From NCBI RefSeq assembly GCF_018688315.1, contig NZ_CP061315.1, positions 248,001-312,000 of the forward strand: DNA of 64,000 nucleotides. The letters run 5' to 3'. The notes beneath the pieces are model-generated. The model saw only the letters and a list, made by a program, of their open reading frames with translations. It made no database searches and was not told where the DNA came from. Positions 45,763 through 55,196 of this stretch are shown piece by piece. A program made the translations under genes and the position numbers. How positions within the stretch are numbered: the stretch's first letter is position 1; each line of letters begins with the position of its first letter. This DNA is from Polynucleobacter sp. AP-Kolm-20A-A1 (GTDB lineage: Bacteria; Pseudomonadota; Gammaproteobacteria; Burkholderiales; Burkholderiaceae).

Positions 45763-46740
45763 ATGAATTCTGTGCCACTCGATTTAAATCAAAAGGTATA
45801 TGTAGCGGGCCATCGCGGTATGGTGGGTTCGGCTATTGTGCGCAATCTTCAGGCGATGGGCTATCCCAATATTGTGACTCGCACGCATGCAGAGTTAGAT
45901 TTGTGCAATCAAGCTGCAGTGCAAGCATTCTTTGCTCAAGAAAGACCTGATCAAGTCTATTTGGCTGCTGCCAAAGTTGGGGGTATTTTTGCCAACAATA
46001 CTTTTCCGGCAGAGTTTATTTATGACAATCTAATGGTGCAGAACAATGTGATTCATCAAGCATTTGTTCATGGCGTTAAGAAGTTGCTATTTTTAGGTTC
46101 CAGCTGCATTTATCCAAAACTGGCACCTCAGCCTATGGGCGAAGATGCGCTCTTGACTGGCAAGCTTGAGCCTACTAATGAGCCTTATGCTGTTGCCAAG
46201 ATTGCGGGCATCAAAATGTGTGAGAGCTATAACCGTCAGTATGGCGAGTCTCATGGTGTGGATTATCGCTCAGTAATGCCAACCAATTTATATGGACCTG
46301 GCGACAATTACCACCCTGAAAATAGCCATGTGATTCCAGCGCTGATCCGCCGCTTTCATGAGGCTAAGATCAGCAATGCGCCCGAGGTGATGATTTGGGG
46401 TACTGGCACCCCTAGGCGCGAGTTCTTGTATGTTGATGATATGGCTGCAGCAAGCATCTTTGTGATGAATTTAGATAAGGCTATTTACGATCAGCACACC
46501 AGCCCGATGCAAAGTCACATTAATGTAGGCTTTGGTAGCGATGTCACGATTGATCAGGTAGCGCAAGCTATTTCTAAGGCGGTAGGTTACCAAGGTAAGA
46601 TTAGTTTTGATCCTACTAAGCCTGATGGTGCTCCGCGCAAGTGGATGAATTCTTCACGCTTGAATCAATTGGGTTGGTCAGCCAAGATGTCATTAGATGA
46701 GGGTTTGACCCGGGCTTATGAAGCCTTTATTTCACTCTAA
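45763..46740 (+). CDS. fcl: GDP-L-fucose synthase
   Basis: Epimerises and reduces GDP-4-keto-6-deoxymannose to GDP-L-fucose. The 325-residue SDR has [29 protein letters not shown], the catalytic [10 protein letters not shown] (Ser/Cys), [16 protein letters not shown] and [11 protein letters not shown]. Length is normal. It completes the GDP-fucose route that would feed the GT10 and GT11 transferases at the left edge of the window. Confidence 0.96.
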   Translation: MNSVPLDLNQKVYVAGHRGMVGSAIVRNLQAMGYPNIVTRTHAELDLCNQAAVQAFFAQERPDQVYLAAAKVGGIFANNTFPAEFIYDNLMVQNNVIHQAFVHGVKKLLFLGSSCIYPKLAPQPMGEDALLTGKLEPTNEPYAVAKIAGIKMCESYNRQYGESHGVDYRSVMPTNLYGPGDNYHPENSHVIPALIRRFHEAKISNAPEVMIWGTGTPRREFLYVDDMAAASIFVMNLDKAIYDQHTSPMQSHINVGFGSDVTIDQVAQAISKAVGYQGKISFDPTKPDGAPRKWMNSSRLNQLGWSAKMSLDEGLTRAYEAFISL

Positions 46741-46754
46741 CGCGAATCTTATTG

Positions 46755-48137
46755 ATGAAGTTGCCTCCCTCGATTTCTAAATTGGATTGTGGGGTATATG
46801 CCCTTTCATTGACCTTATGTTTTTTGCTGTTCAAGCAATCAGACTTGACGCATACCAATAGCTCCTCTTTTGCTTTTCTCCATGGGCATTTTTGGGATTT
46901 CTATGAATACAATAAATCACGCATGGGAGATAACAACTATCTTCCAATTTTCTATTGGATTTTTGCGCTCTGGAATTTGCCGCTCAAATTATTGGGGCTC
47001 ATCCCAGAGGTAACAAGTGTCACCTGGCTTCACCCAACAGTGATTCAGACAATTTGGTCAAAGTTTCTACTAGCCGTTTTTTTCTTTGCCTCAGTTAGTT
47101 TGGTAGGAAAAATTGCCGATCAAATATCTGCAGCAACTAAGGCTGCCCAACCTGATTTTCTAGGCCCAAGCTTGCTATTTGCAACCTCACCAATTGCCAT
47201 TTTTTCGGTATTTATTTTTAGCGGCTACGACATATTTGGACTCTTCTTCGCTCTTTTAGGTCTCCAGTCTTACTTTGCCAAAAGATGGAAATGGTTTGCT
47301 TTTTGGTTTTCTGTGGCGATCTCTTTTAAATACTTTGCGGCATTTATATACCTTCCCCTTGTATTAATTATTGAGAAGCGGATCCTGTATCTAATTATTT
47401 TTGGAGTTGCCGGGCTTGTGATAAGTGCTTTGCAATTTGCGCTTTATTGGCATAGCGATGTTTTCTTGGGGCAGATTTTTGGTTTAGTTGGGGCAAAAAC
47501 AGCAGGTGCGACTATAAAAATACGTCCAATTTTGGCTAATGCCGCCTACGTGTTGATGTGCCTCTACCTTTACTTTGCAAAATTCGACTTTAAGTCTGAT
47601 TTTTTGCAATGGTCGCAACGGGCCATATACGTTTGCATGCTCTCCTATGCGCTACTCTTTAGTTGGGTGCTTTGGCATCCTCAGTGGATCATCCTCATAA
47701 CTCCTTTTGTTTGTTTATCTTTCTTATTTATTTATTCGCAAAGACTGCTTTTGATAATTGAGATCTTGGGGTATTTAGGTTTTGCTGCTTACACCATGAA
47801 CAACTGGGCTGGCAATGTAGACAACACGATGCTTTATGGGGGTGCATTTGGAGCCCTTATTCCATATACCAGCACTTTAGTCACTGATGTTATTAGCCGA
47901 AAATCAATGGCAATATCTAGAACGTTTTTCTACTTTTCGCTCTATGCACCTTTTTTGATATTTTTGTTCGAGACACTAGTTGTAAGGAGTGCATCCATAA
48001 GAAATCGATTCAGTATTGAACTAAATCAATCCAGCGATAATCAGGCGAAGCAAAAAGGATGGCTCTTTAGATTACGTTTTTTGGCAGCTTGTTATTTCGT
48101 GATTGCAGTATCTGCAGCCTGCTTTGTTTTCAATTAG
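46755..48137 (+). CDS. Multi-helix membrane glycosyltransferase, GT-C (GT87-like)
   Basis: A 460-residue integral membrane protein with about ten hydrophobic segments. The first periplasmic loop holds FWDFYEYNKSRMGDNNYLPIFYWIFALWNLP, similar to the YPP(L)FYxxxAxxxLP region of GT-C mannosyltransferases, and SGYDIFGLFFALLGL follows. ATG 46755 is preferred over TTG 46752. It starts 14 bases after fcl, so the genes are probably co-transcribed. Donor would be a polyprenyl-linked sugar. The family is inferred from topology and short motifs. Confidence 0.6.
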   Translation: MKLPPSISKLDCGVYALSLTLCFLLFKQSDLTHTNSSSFAFLHGHFWDFYEYNKSRMGDNNYLPIFYWIFALWNLPLKLLGLIPEVTSVTWLHPTVIQTIWSKFLLAVFFFASVSLVGKIADQISAATKAAQPDFLGPSLLFATSPIAIFSVFIFSGYDIFGLFFALLGLQSYFAKRWKWFAFWFSVAISFKYFAAFIYLPLVLIIEKRILYLIIFGVAGLVISALQFALYWHSDVFLGQIFGLVGAKTAGATIKIRPILANAAYVLMCLYLYFAKFDFKSDFLQWSQRAIYVCMLSYALLFSWVLWHPQWIILITPFVCLSFLFIYSQRLLLIIEILGYLGFAAYTMNNWAGNVDNTMLYGGAFGALIPYTSTLVTDVISRKSMAISRTFFYFSLYAPFLIFLFETLVVRSASIRNRFSIELNQSSDNQAKQKGWLFRLRFLAACYFVIAVSAACFVFN

Positions 48138-48158
48138 CATTAAAAGAAAAAGAAATCT

Positions 48159-48896
48159 ATGAAACCTATCCGCAATGCTTTAAAGCAAATAATGCCACCC
48201 ATCTTTTGGGGTATTGGTCGCCAGATTAAGCAATTTAGAAAAAGAAACCAAAAACATTATTTCAGCATCAATGGTTTGGATCAGAAGTTGGAAAAACATC
48301 TCCCAAAAATGGGCGGATTTTTTGTAGAGCTTGGTGCTAATGATGGCATCAGTCAGTCTAATACGCTTTATTTTGAGCGTTATAAAGGCTGGAGCGGGGT
48401 TTTAATTGAGCCTACGCCGCATAACTACTTAAGGTGCTTGGCTAATCGATCTAGCTCCAATCACATCTATTGCAATGCATGCGTCTCATTTGACTATAGC
48501 GACCGTTTTGTTGAAATTGTCTTTGCAAATCTCATGTCTAGCCCAGTGGGTTTGGAGTCTGATGTTGAGGATCCCCATACTCATGCGCACTCGGGCAAAC
48601 AATTTTTGGACTCTACTGACCAAGTGTTTTCATTTGGTGCGGTTGCTAAAACATTAAACTCTGTTTTGCTGGAATCCAAAGCCCCCGCACAAATTGATCT
48701 TTTATCTCTTGATGTTGAGGGTGCTGAGATTGAGGTTCTTAAAGGGGTTGATCATAATCAATTTCGCTTTTCTTATATCTGCATAGAATGCCGAGATTTA
48801 GCAAAGCTTTCAAGTTATCTTGGTAAATTTGATTACGTAATGATTGAGCAGCTCAGCGGTCACGATTATTTATTTAGAGATCAGCGCTTAAAGTAA
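48159..48896 (+). CDS. FkbM family methyltransferase
   Basis: A 245-residue SAM-dependent methyltransferase. GGFFVELGANDGISQSNTLYFE (about residues 52-73) is the SAM-binding loop, and LLSLDVEGAEIEVLKGVDH (about 184-202) is the typical FkbM block. FkbM enzymes often add O-methyl groups to polysaccharides or polyketides. Its location suggests that it methylates a sugar of the surface glycan, which is inferred. It lies 21 bases after the GT87-like gene. Confidence 0.88.
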   Translation: MKPIRNALKQIMPPIFWGIGRQIKQFRKRNQKHYFSINGLDQKLEKHLPKMGGFFVELGANDGISQSNTLYFERYKGWSGVLIEPTPHNYLRCLANRSSSNHIYCNACVSFDYSDRFVEIVFANLMSSPVGLESDVEDPHTHAHSGKQFLDSTDQVFSFGAVAKTLNSVLLESKAPAQIDLLSLDVEGAEIEVLKGVDHNQFRFSYICIECRDLAKLSSYLGKFDYVMIEQLSGHDYLFRDQRLK

Positions 48897-48898
48897 AT

Positions 48899-49990
48899 TT
48901 AAGGCCGAATGTTCTGGGCCTTAGAAATTTGCGCCTTCCAATAGCGCATCATTAACTTTTCGGTATTGACTGATTTGCTTGCTACGGACGTCAGCGCTTT
49001 TTTAAGAAATGCAGCATTGATTTCACCCCAGTCGTTAACAGCAATAACCGGCAAATCCTCAAATAGGTCATTCAGTTTTGCGGCCTTCACAATTGGAATG
49101 CAGCCTAATAGCAAGGCCTCCCAAGTGCGATGACAATCAAGCCCGGCTCCATGTGGGGACAAGACAAACTGGTATTGCGCCTGGGATACCCAGGTTTGGT
49201 CTACGGGTAAAGGCTCTGGTTGAAAGAAGCATGCTGAATGATCGATTTGTTCGTAACAAACTTTACGATCAGCGCGATCAATCGAAAAATGCCAATTGCA
49301 AAAAATCTTCGGAATGCGTTGTGCAATAGGCGGTGCATTTTGTGCAATGGTTTGTATTTGCAACTCTTGAAGGGTGGGCAAAATAAATCCACCGCCCCAT
49401 TGCAGAGGGTTGCTCCATAGGTTGTGAAGATTAATACCGATAGGTAGTGAATAGAGTTTGGGGTGATCTAAGTCTCGATTTTGCGCGAACCAGGAAAGTA
49501 GAAGAGGGTTTTGCAGTAATGCCTCTAGACTGCCATTCAGGCTGACATTGTTGATAGGTAAGTCACTGTCGCCACTAACCAATACAAAGGGAATTTTGAT
49601 CTTTAGAAGAATGTTTTGCACAAAGTAATCAATACCATCACTTGGCACATAAATACTCGGAGCTCGGTTAATGCTCTGAAATTCAAAATCGTTTAATTTC
49701 GCAGCAATTCCATTTAAGTAAGGCGTATTGGCAATACTTGATTCTGGGTTTTTGGGGTGGACATCGCAAGAAAACAGAATGGAGCGACTATTAACCAACT
49801 GGGCATTAGCAATGGCATAGTCAAAGTTGTCAGCTAGTAAAATTTTAGTAGCGATCTTCCTTCGGTCATGACGTTGCAAAAAACGACCTAAAAATCGATA
49901 AAGTGGTCTGTGGAGCATGGTGAATAGCCTGGGTTTTGTATGTGACGCTAAATTGAACCTATTTTCACTTATAGCGGCTTGAAGATTCAA
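48899..49990 (-). CDS. Exostosin-like (GT47-type) glycosyltransferase
   Basis: A 363-residue protein with a GT47/exostosin-type C-terminal block: FVLSPHGAGLDCHRTWEALLLGCIPIVKAAKLNDLF...VIAVNDWGEI around residues 283-330. The N-terminal half is less conserved. It is on the minus strand, inside the otherwise plus-strand locus, and is convergent with FkbM (2 bases apart). Exostosin-like bacterial proteins generally act in capsule or O-antigen synthesis. Acceptor and donor are unknown. Confidence 0.65.
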   Translation of the reverse strand: MNLQAAISENRFNLASHTKPRLFTMLHRPLYRFLGRFLQRHDRRKIATKILLADNFDYAIANAQLVNSRSILFSCDVHPKNPESSIANTPYLNGIAAKLNDFEFQSINRAPSIYVPSDGIDYFVQNILLKIKIPFVLVSGDSDLPINNVSLNGSLEALLQNPLLLSWFAQNRDLDHPKLYSLPIGINLHNLWSNPLQWGGGFILPTLQELQIQTIAQNAPPIAQRIPKIFCNWHFSIDRADRKVCYEQIDHSACFFQPEPLPVDQTWVSQAQYQFVLSPHGAGLDCHRTWEALLLGCIPIVKAAKLNDLFEDLPVIAVNDWGEINAAFLKKALTSVASKSVNTEKLMMRYWKAQISKAQNIRP

Positions 49991-50030
49991 AGTTTTATGT
50001 TTTAAGGGAGATTTAAGGCTTATTTTTTGT

Positions 50031-50050
50031 TATGTACGATACCGTACATA
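50031..50050. promoter_or_regulatory. 20-base palindrome ahead of rfbF
   Basis: TATGTACGATACCGTACATA is a palindrome with 8-bp perfect arms (TATGTACG/CGTACATA) around ATAC. It lies 41 bases before the exostosin-like gene start and 130 bases before rfbF, in the divergent gap. No T run follows on either strand, so an operator is more likely than a terminator. The binding factor is unknown. Confidence 0.5.
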
Positions 50051-50101
50051 AAAGGCTACCAGGGCATTTATAATCTCTTATAAATAAAGAAACTAAATTC
50101 T

Positions 50102-50145
50102 TGCTGCGATGCAGCATAATGGGGCTAAATAAGCCCCTTTCTCTT
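50102..50145 (+). other. Two tandem hairpins in the rfbF leader
   Basis: TGCTGC-GAT-GCAGCA (50102-50116) is followed by GGGGCT-AAATA-AGCCCC (50121-50137) and TTTCTCTT. The second could be a terminator or attenuator, 35 bases before rfbF. This would control the whole downstream operon; the role is inferred. Confidence 0.5.
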
Positions 50146-50179
50146 GTAAAATTGGCACTTTACTGTCTAAAAGGGTGTT

Positions 50180-50953
50180 ATGAAGGCTGTAATATTAGCT
50201 GGGGGTCTTGGAACCCGTATTGCAGAAGAAACATCTTCTCGTCCTAAGCCAATGGTGGAGGTAGGGGGTAAGCCTATTTTATGGCACATCATGAAGATGT
50301 ATTCGGCCCACGGTGTTAATGAGTTCGTCATCTGCTGTGGTTATAAGGGCTACATGATCAAGGAGTATTTTGCGAACTACTTCTTGCATATGTCGGACGT
50401 TACCTTTGATATGGCAAATAATAATGTCATGCAAATTCACCAGCAGTACGCTGAACCATGGAAAATCACCTTAATTGATACCGGCGAAAACACCTTAACT
50501 GGTGGTCGGCTTAAGCGTGTACGCCAATATCTTGGTAGTGAGGATTTTTGCTTTACCTACGGCGATGGTGTAGGTGACGTAGATCTTACTAAGCTTATTG
50601 CCTTTCATAAGGCGCATGGTAAACAAGCTACAGTTACCGCAGTTCAGCCTCCAGGTCGATTTGGAGCGCTGGACATGGATGGCACTTCAGTGAAAAGCTT
50701 TATAGAAAAACCCCATGGCGATGGCATGTACATTAATGGCGGATTTTTTGTACTATCACCTAAGGTAATTGATTTAATAGAAGATGACAGCACAATCTGG
50801 GAGCGTAAGCCCTTGGAATCATTGGCAACCTCTGGTCAGTTGCAAGCCTTTACTCACAATGGCTTTTGGCAGCCTATGGATACATTGCGCGACAAGCAAC
50901 ATCTTGAAGAGTTGTGGTCAGGCGGTAAAGCGCCATGGAAGATGTGGGCGTAA
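50180..50953 (+). CDS. rfbF: Glucose-1-phosphate cytidylyltransferase
   Basis: Makes CDP-glucose from CTP and glucose-1-phosphate, the entry of the CDP-3,6-dideoxyhexose pathway. The 257-residue protein has [22 protein letters not shown] at the start, then [29 protein letters not shown], and [16 protein letters not shown]. It is the first gene of a long coupled run; the rfbG start overlaps its end by 19 bases. Family and substrate are well supported. Confidence 0.96.
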   Translation: MKAVILAGGLGTRIAEETSSRPKPMVEVGGKPILWHIMKMYSAHGVNEFVICCGYKGYMIKEYFANYFLHMSDVTFDMANNNVMQIHQQYAEPWKITLIDTGENTLTGGRLKRVRQYLGSEDFCFTYGDGVGDVDLTKLIAFHKAHGKQATVTAVQPPGRFGALDMDGTSVKSFIEKPHGDGMYINGGFFVLSPKVIDLIEDDSTIWERKPLESLATSGQLQAFTHNGFWQPMDTLRDKQHLEELWSGGKAPWKMWA

Positions 50954-52059
50954 GCGTGCTTAATCCACGCGCATTGAAAGGCGCAGCTGTTGATCCATCT
51001 TTTTGGATGGGGAAACGTGTATTTTTAACAGGACATACTGGATTTAAAGGAGGGTGGCTTGCGCTATGGCTTGCCTCCATAGGGGCCAAAGTCACTGGTT
51101 ACGCGTTGACTCCAAATACTAACCCTAATTTTTACGAGGTTGCTAAAGTTGCGGGCGATCTCGAACAATCTCATATTGCTGATATTCGTGATTTAGATAG
51201 GCTAAAACAAACAATGGCTGAAGCTAGGCCAGAGATTGTCATTCATATGGCAGCACAACCTCTGGTTCGCTACTCGTATTTAAATCCAGTGGAAACTTAT
51301 GCCACCAATGTCATGGGAACGGTTCATATCCTTGAATCTATCCGAAATTTAGATTGTGTGCGCGCTGTAGTAGTGGTAACTACAGACAAGTGTTACGAAA
51401 ATAAAGAATGGTCATGGGGCTATCGCGAAAATGAGCCAATGGGTGGACATGATCCCTACAGCAACAGCAAAGGCTGCGCTGAGTTAGTTACCAGCGCTTA
51501 TCGCCAATCATATTTTTCTCCGGAAAAATACGCTCAACATCAGGTGGCCATCGCTTCAGCACGTGCTGGCAATGTTATCGGCGGAGGTGATTGGTCTGAG
51601 GATCGTTTAATTCCAGATGCAATTAAAGCTTTTGAGACGCAACAATCCTTGATGATTCGCAACCCTTTAGCTACTCGTCCTTGGCAGCATGTCTTAGAGC
51701 CATTATCTGGTTATTTGATATTGGCTCAGGCGCTTTATCAAGAGGGAGCCAAGTTTGATGGGGGCTGGAATTTTGGCCCGCGCGACGAGGATGCTAGGGC
51801 GGTCCAAGAAGTTATTGATTTATTGATTAAAAATTGGCCATCAGCAGCCAGTTGGACTCAAGATCAAAGCGAGCAGCCTCATGAGGCACATTCTCTAAAG
51901 CTTGATTGTTCAAAAGCGCGCCAATATCTCAATTGGGTGCCGAGATGGAATTTAGAGCAGGCAATCAAAAATATTACACAGTGGCATGAAGCACAGCATC
52001 AGAAAAGCAATATGCATGAGATGAGCTTAATGCAAATTGCCGCTTATCAAAACTCTTAA
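50935..52059 (+). CDS. rfbG: CDP-glucose 4,6-dehydratase
   Basis: Converts CDP-glucose to CDP-4-keto-6-deoxyglucose. The 374-residue SDR has the [27 protein letters not shown]-terminus, specific for this family, then [36 protein letters not shown] (Tyr/Lys), [12 protein letters not shown] and [17 protein letters not shown] 50935 overlaps rfbF by 19 bases. rfbH follows after 20 bases. Recognition is firm. Confidence 0.96.
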   Translation: MEDVGVSVLNPRALKGAAVDPSFWMGKRVFLTGHTGFKGGWLALWLASIGAKVTGYALTPNTNPNFYEVAKVAGDLEQSHIADIRDLDRLKQTMAEARPEIVIHMAAQPLVRYSYLNPVETYATNVMGTVHILESIRNLDCVRAVVVVTTDKCYENKEWSWGYRENEPMGGHDPYSNSKGCAELVTSAYRQSYFSPEKYAQHQVAIASARAGNVIGGGDWSEDRLIPDAIKAFETQQSLMIRNPLATRPWQHVLEPLSGYLILAQALYQEGAKFDGGWNFGPRDEDARAVQEVIDLLIKNWPSAASWTQDQSEQPHEAHSLKLDCSKARQYLNWVPRWNLEQAIKNITQWHEAQHQKSNMHEMSLMQIAAYQNS

Positions 52060-52079
52060 TTTTTTAAACAGATAAAAAT

Positions 52080-53423
52080 ATGACCGAAACCTCTATCTCA
52101 GTTGATCAGTTCGCAAAAGACAAAATTCGCAAGCAAATTTTGGAATTGGTCAAAGAGTATTCCGCTTTAGAATTTGCACCCAAAAAATTTATACCAGGGC
52201 AAACGGCCGTACCTCCGTCGGGTAAGTTGATAGATTCTAGAGAGTTGGAAAATATGGTCGAGGCATCTTTGGATGGATGGCTTACCACTGGCCGCTTTAA
52301 TGACCTATTTGAAAAAAAGCTTGCTGAATTTATTGGGGTAAAACATCTCATCACTGTGAATTCAGGCTCCTCTGCAAATTTAGTGGCCTTCTCGACATTG
52401 ACATCTTCTAAGTTGGGCGATCGCGCCATTAAAAAGGGCGACGAAGTAATTGGCGTTGCTGCTGGCTTTCCAACTACGGTAAATCCGATTGTGCAGTTTG
52501 GTGCAGTGCCTGTTTTTGTGGATGTGGATCCAATCACTCACAATATTGATGCCTCTAAAATTGAAGCGGCAATTAGCCCAAAAACCAAGGCAATTATGTT
52601 GGCCCACTCTTTGGGTAATCCGTTTAACTTAGACGTTGTTACAGCAATCTGCAAGAAGCACAGCCTTTGGTTGGTTGAGGATTGCTGTGATGCTCTGGGT
52701 ACGACATACAAAGGAAAGATGGTTGGTACCTTTGGCGATATTGGTACGCTGAGTTTTTATCCGGCCCACCACATTACTATGGGTGAGGGCGGAGCAGTAT
52801 TTACAAATAATTACGAGCTTAAGCAAATTGCAGAAAGTTTTAGGGACTGGGGCCGTGATTGTTATTGCCCCCCAGGAAAAGACAATACATGCGGCAAACG
52901 TTTTGCCTGGCAGTTGGGCGACTTGCCTTTTGGATACGATCATAAATATACATATAGTCACTTGGGGTACAACCTAAAGATTACTGATATGCAGGCAGCC
53001 TGCGCTCTCGCTCAGCTAGAAAAAGCGCCTGCATTTATTCAGGCACGAAAAGATAACTTTAAGTTTTTAAAAGAGCGACTCGCCACTTGTGAAGAGTTTT
53101 TACAATTACCTCAGGCAACAGAAGACTCAGACCCCTCTTGGTTTGGTTTTCCAATCACATTAAAAGAAGGTTGTCCTGTATCTCGCGTGGATCTCACAAC
53201 CTATTTGGATCAAAATAAGATTGGAACAAGATTGCTATTTGCTGGTAACTTAGTTCGCCAGCCATATATGAAGGATGCGCAGTACCGCATTAGTGGCGAA
53301 CTTAAGAATACCGATAATGTAATGAATAATACTTTTTGGATTGGTGTGCAGCCAGCTTTGACTAAAGAAATGTTGGAATACGCTGCCACTCAAATTGAAG
53401 CATTCCTGGGCGTTAATTTTTAA
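52080..53423 (+). CDS. rfbH: CDP-4-keto-6-deoxyglucose 3-dehydratase (E1)
   Basis: A PMP- and [2Fe-2S]-dependent enzyme that removes the C3 hydroxyl of CDP-4-keto-6-deoxyglucose. The 447-residue aminotransferase-fold protein has His230 in [14 protein letters not shown] in place of the PLP lysine, the hallmark of E1. The iron-sulfur cysteines lie in [20 protein letters not shown] (Cys261, 263, 271). The NSGSSANL pocket is near residue 94. The E3 reductase that normally recycles it was not found in this window. It ends with a one-base overlap with the next gene. Confidence 0.96.
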   Translation: MTETSISVDQFAKDKIRKQILELVKEYSALEFAPKKFIPGQTAVPPSGKLIDSRELENMVEASLDGWLTTGRFNDLFEKKLAEFIGVKHLITVNSGSSANLVAFSTLTSSKLGDRAIKKGDEVIGVAAGFPTTVNPIVQFGAVPVFVDVDPITHNIDASKIEAAISPKTKAIMLAHSLGNPFNLDVVTAICKKHSLWLVEDCCDALGTTYKGKMVGTFGDIGTLSFYPAHHITMGEGGAVFTNNYELKQIAESFRDWGRDCYCPPGKDNTCGKRFAWQLGDLPFGYDHKYTYSHLGYNLKITDMQAACALAQLEKAPAFIQARKDNFKFLKERLATCEEFLQLPQATEDSDPSWFGFPITLKEGCPVSRVDLTTYLDQNKIGTRLLFAGNLVRQPYMKDAQYRISGELKNTDNVMNNTFWIGVQPALTKEMLEYAATQIEAFLGVNF

Positions 53424-54130
53424 TGACTGAGGGTCGTAAGAAATTACTTTTGTTTGGCGGATCTGGTCAGATTGCCCAGGAAGTTGCTGCTAAATTTGGT
53501 GATAAGAATTGGGATGTTTGTACGGTGGCGCGGACTCCAAGTATTGCCCATCCTAGCGCAATCATCTGGGATGTTATGGCTGGAAATAATCTTCCAGGCA
53601 GTCTAGGGTTGAGAGCCCCGTTTGATGCAGTCTGCTGGGCACAGGGCGCCAATTTAAATGACAGCATTTATGAGTTTAATAAAACCAGTCATCAAATACT
53701 TTACGAGGCAAATGTACTTTTTATTCTGGAGTCTTTGAGTCAACTGTTGAGGGCTGAAGTATTGGTGGAGTCGGCGAAACTTTGTATTGTTAGTTCAATT
53801 TGGCAAGAAATTTCCAGGCAAAACAAGTTGAGCTATGCAATCTCTAAATCGGCATTAAGAGGCTTAGTTTTATCCTTAGCCAATGATTTGGCTGAGGATG
53901 GTTATTTGGTGAATGCAGTTTTGCCGGGCGCCTTAGATACCCCAATGACTCGTAGCAACTTGTCAGAGCAGCAAATACGCTCAATTGAAGGCGCTACAAA
54001 GTTTAATAAATTAGCCACACTGGGAGATGTTGCCTCCACTATATTTTTTCTATGTTCAGAAGAAAACAGTGGAGTTACTGGACAGTTTTTAAAAGTAGAT
54101 TTAGGGTTTTCCGATGTCCGTAATATTTAA
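53423..54130 (+). CDS. Short-chain dehydrogenase/reductase in the CDP-sugar operon
   Basis: A 235-residue SDR: the N-terminal LLFGGSGQIAQEVAAKFG replaces the TGxxxGxG loop, and the catalytic set is Ser in IVSSIW with SYAISKSALRGL (Tyr/Lys of YxxxK). The C-terminus, NAVLPGALDTPMT with SGVTGQFLKVDLGFS, is typical. It starts at a TAATG overlap with rfbH and overlaps the next gene by 17 bases. It may reduce the keto or acetyl group of a CDP-sugar, as required in yersiniose synthesis, but the substrate is not known. Confidence 0.8.
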   Translation: MTEGRKKLLLFGGSGQIAQEVAAKFGDKNWDVCTVARTPSIAHPSAIIWDVMAGNNLPGSLGLRAPFDAVCWAQGANLNDSIYEFNKTSHQILYEANVLFILESLSQLLRAEVLVESAKLCIVSSIWQEISRQNKLSYAISKSALRGLVLSLANDLAEDGYLVNAVLPGALDTPMTRSNLSEQQIRSIEGATKFNKLATLGDVASTIFFLCSEENSGVTGQFLKVDLGFSDVRNI

Positions 54131-55196
54131 AGTCGAGGCAAGCTCTGGTCCTTATCAGGTTCAAATTGGGGCTAATCTGCAAATAACATCTGAAAGAGAG
54201 AATTCTTTTTCAATTGCTGATGAGCTCGTTTTTAATTTATGGAAAGACATTATTCCTACAGATGCATTTACAGTTCTGGCGGTCGAGCAAAATAAAACAC
54301 TAGAAACTAGTTCGAAAATAATTGAGGCAATGAGGTCAAAAGGTGTTCAAAGGGGATCGCATTTAAAGGCCTTTGGCGGTGGAATAATTCAGGATTTAGC
54401 TACTGTTACATCTTCGTTATACATGAGGGGCATTGGTTGGACTTATTACCCCACAACCTTACTTGGAATGGTCGACTCATGTATCGGGGGGAAATCCTCA
54501 ATTAATGTGGGGCGCTATAAAAATATCGCAGGTAATTTTTACCCTCCCCAAGAAATTATTATTGATGTTGAATTTTGTAAAACATTATCCACCCCCGAGC
54601 AGGTAGCAGGCTTATGCGAAGCTGTAAAAATTTGCTATGCTGCAAAAAATGATAGTTTTGACCAATATGTTAAAAACTTTTTAGATCTTCCATTGCCATT
54701 TTCAAGTGAGCAATTATTGAGGTTAGTCGAATTAAGTTTGCTAACAAAAAAAACCTTTATCGAAGAGGATGAGTTCGATAATGGGGTGCGGCTATTGCTT
54801 AATTTCGGACATACTATTGGCCACGCAATTGAAGCTGCAACTCATTTTTCTATAACGCATGGTGTTGCTATAGGCATTGGGATGTTGGCTGAGATTCGTA
54901 TGGGTATGCTTTTGAGTGGCCTCAATGAATTGCCTGAACGCGCAAAGCTATTGGATTTATATATTCGACGTCTGTTAAAGAATATCCCCTATATGGTGAA
55001 TACAATTCGCAATCTTGATGTAAGCACGGCATTTGAGGCATTTAAATCAGATAAAAAACATACTGATCAATCTTATGTAATTGTCGTATTGGATAATCGA
55101 GGATATTTAAAGCGAGTCTCTATCCCGGTATCAGAGGATATCAACCGGATTACTCTTGAAATTTTTGAATGGGTAAAGAAGGATTTTTTACTATGA
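54114..55196 (+). CDS. 3-dehydroquinate synthase-like cyclase
   Basis: A 360-residue protein of the AroB/sugar-phosphate cyclase superfamily. It has FGGGIIQDLATVTSSLYMRGI, WTYYPTTLLGMVDSCIGGKSSINVG and YKNIAGNFYPP (Lys and Asn of the substrate pocket), and the metal ligands Glu in GLCEAVKI, His in LLNFGHTIGHAIEA and His in ITHGVAIGIGM. The GGKSSIN and lack of the DHQS GGKTAVN text suggest a divergent group. It probably cyclises a sugar phosphate to a carbocycle. Starts inside the SDR gene. It may not be the housekeeping AroB, given its context. Confidence 0.8.
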   Translation: MSVIFKVEASSGPYQVQIGANLQITSERENSFSIADELVFNLWKDIIPTDAFTVLAVEQNKTLETSSKIIEAMRSKGVQRGSHLKAFGGGIIQDLATVTSSLYMRGIGWTYYPTTLLGMVDSCIGGKSSINVGRYKNIAGNFYPPQEIIIDVEFCKTLSTPEQVAGLCEAVKICYAAKNDSFDQYVKNFLDLPLPFSSEQLLRLVELSLLTKKTFIEEDEFDNGVRLLLNFGHTIGHAIEAATHFSITHGVAIGIGMLAEIRMGMLLSGLNELPERAKLLDLYIRRLLKNIPYMVNTIRNLDVSTAFEAFKSDKKHTDQSYVIVVLDNRGYLKRVSIPVSEDINRITLEIFEWVKKDFLL

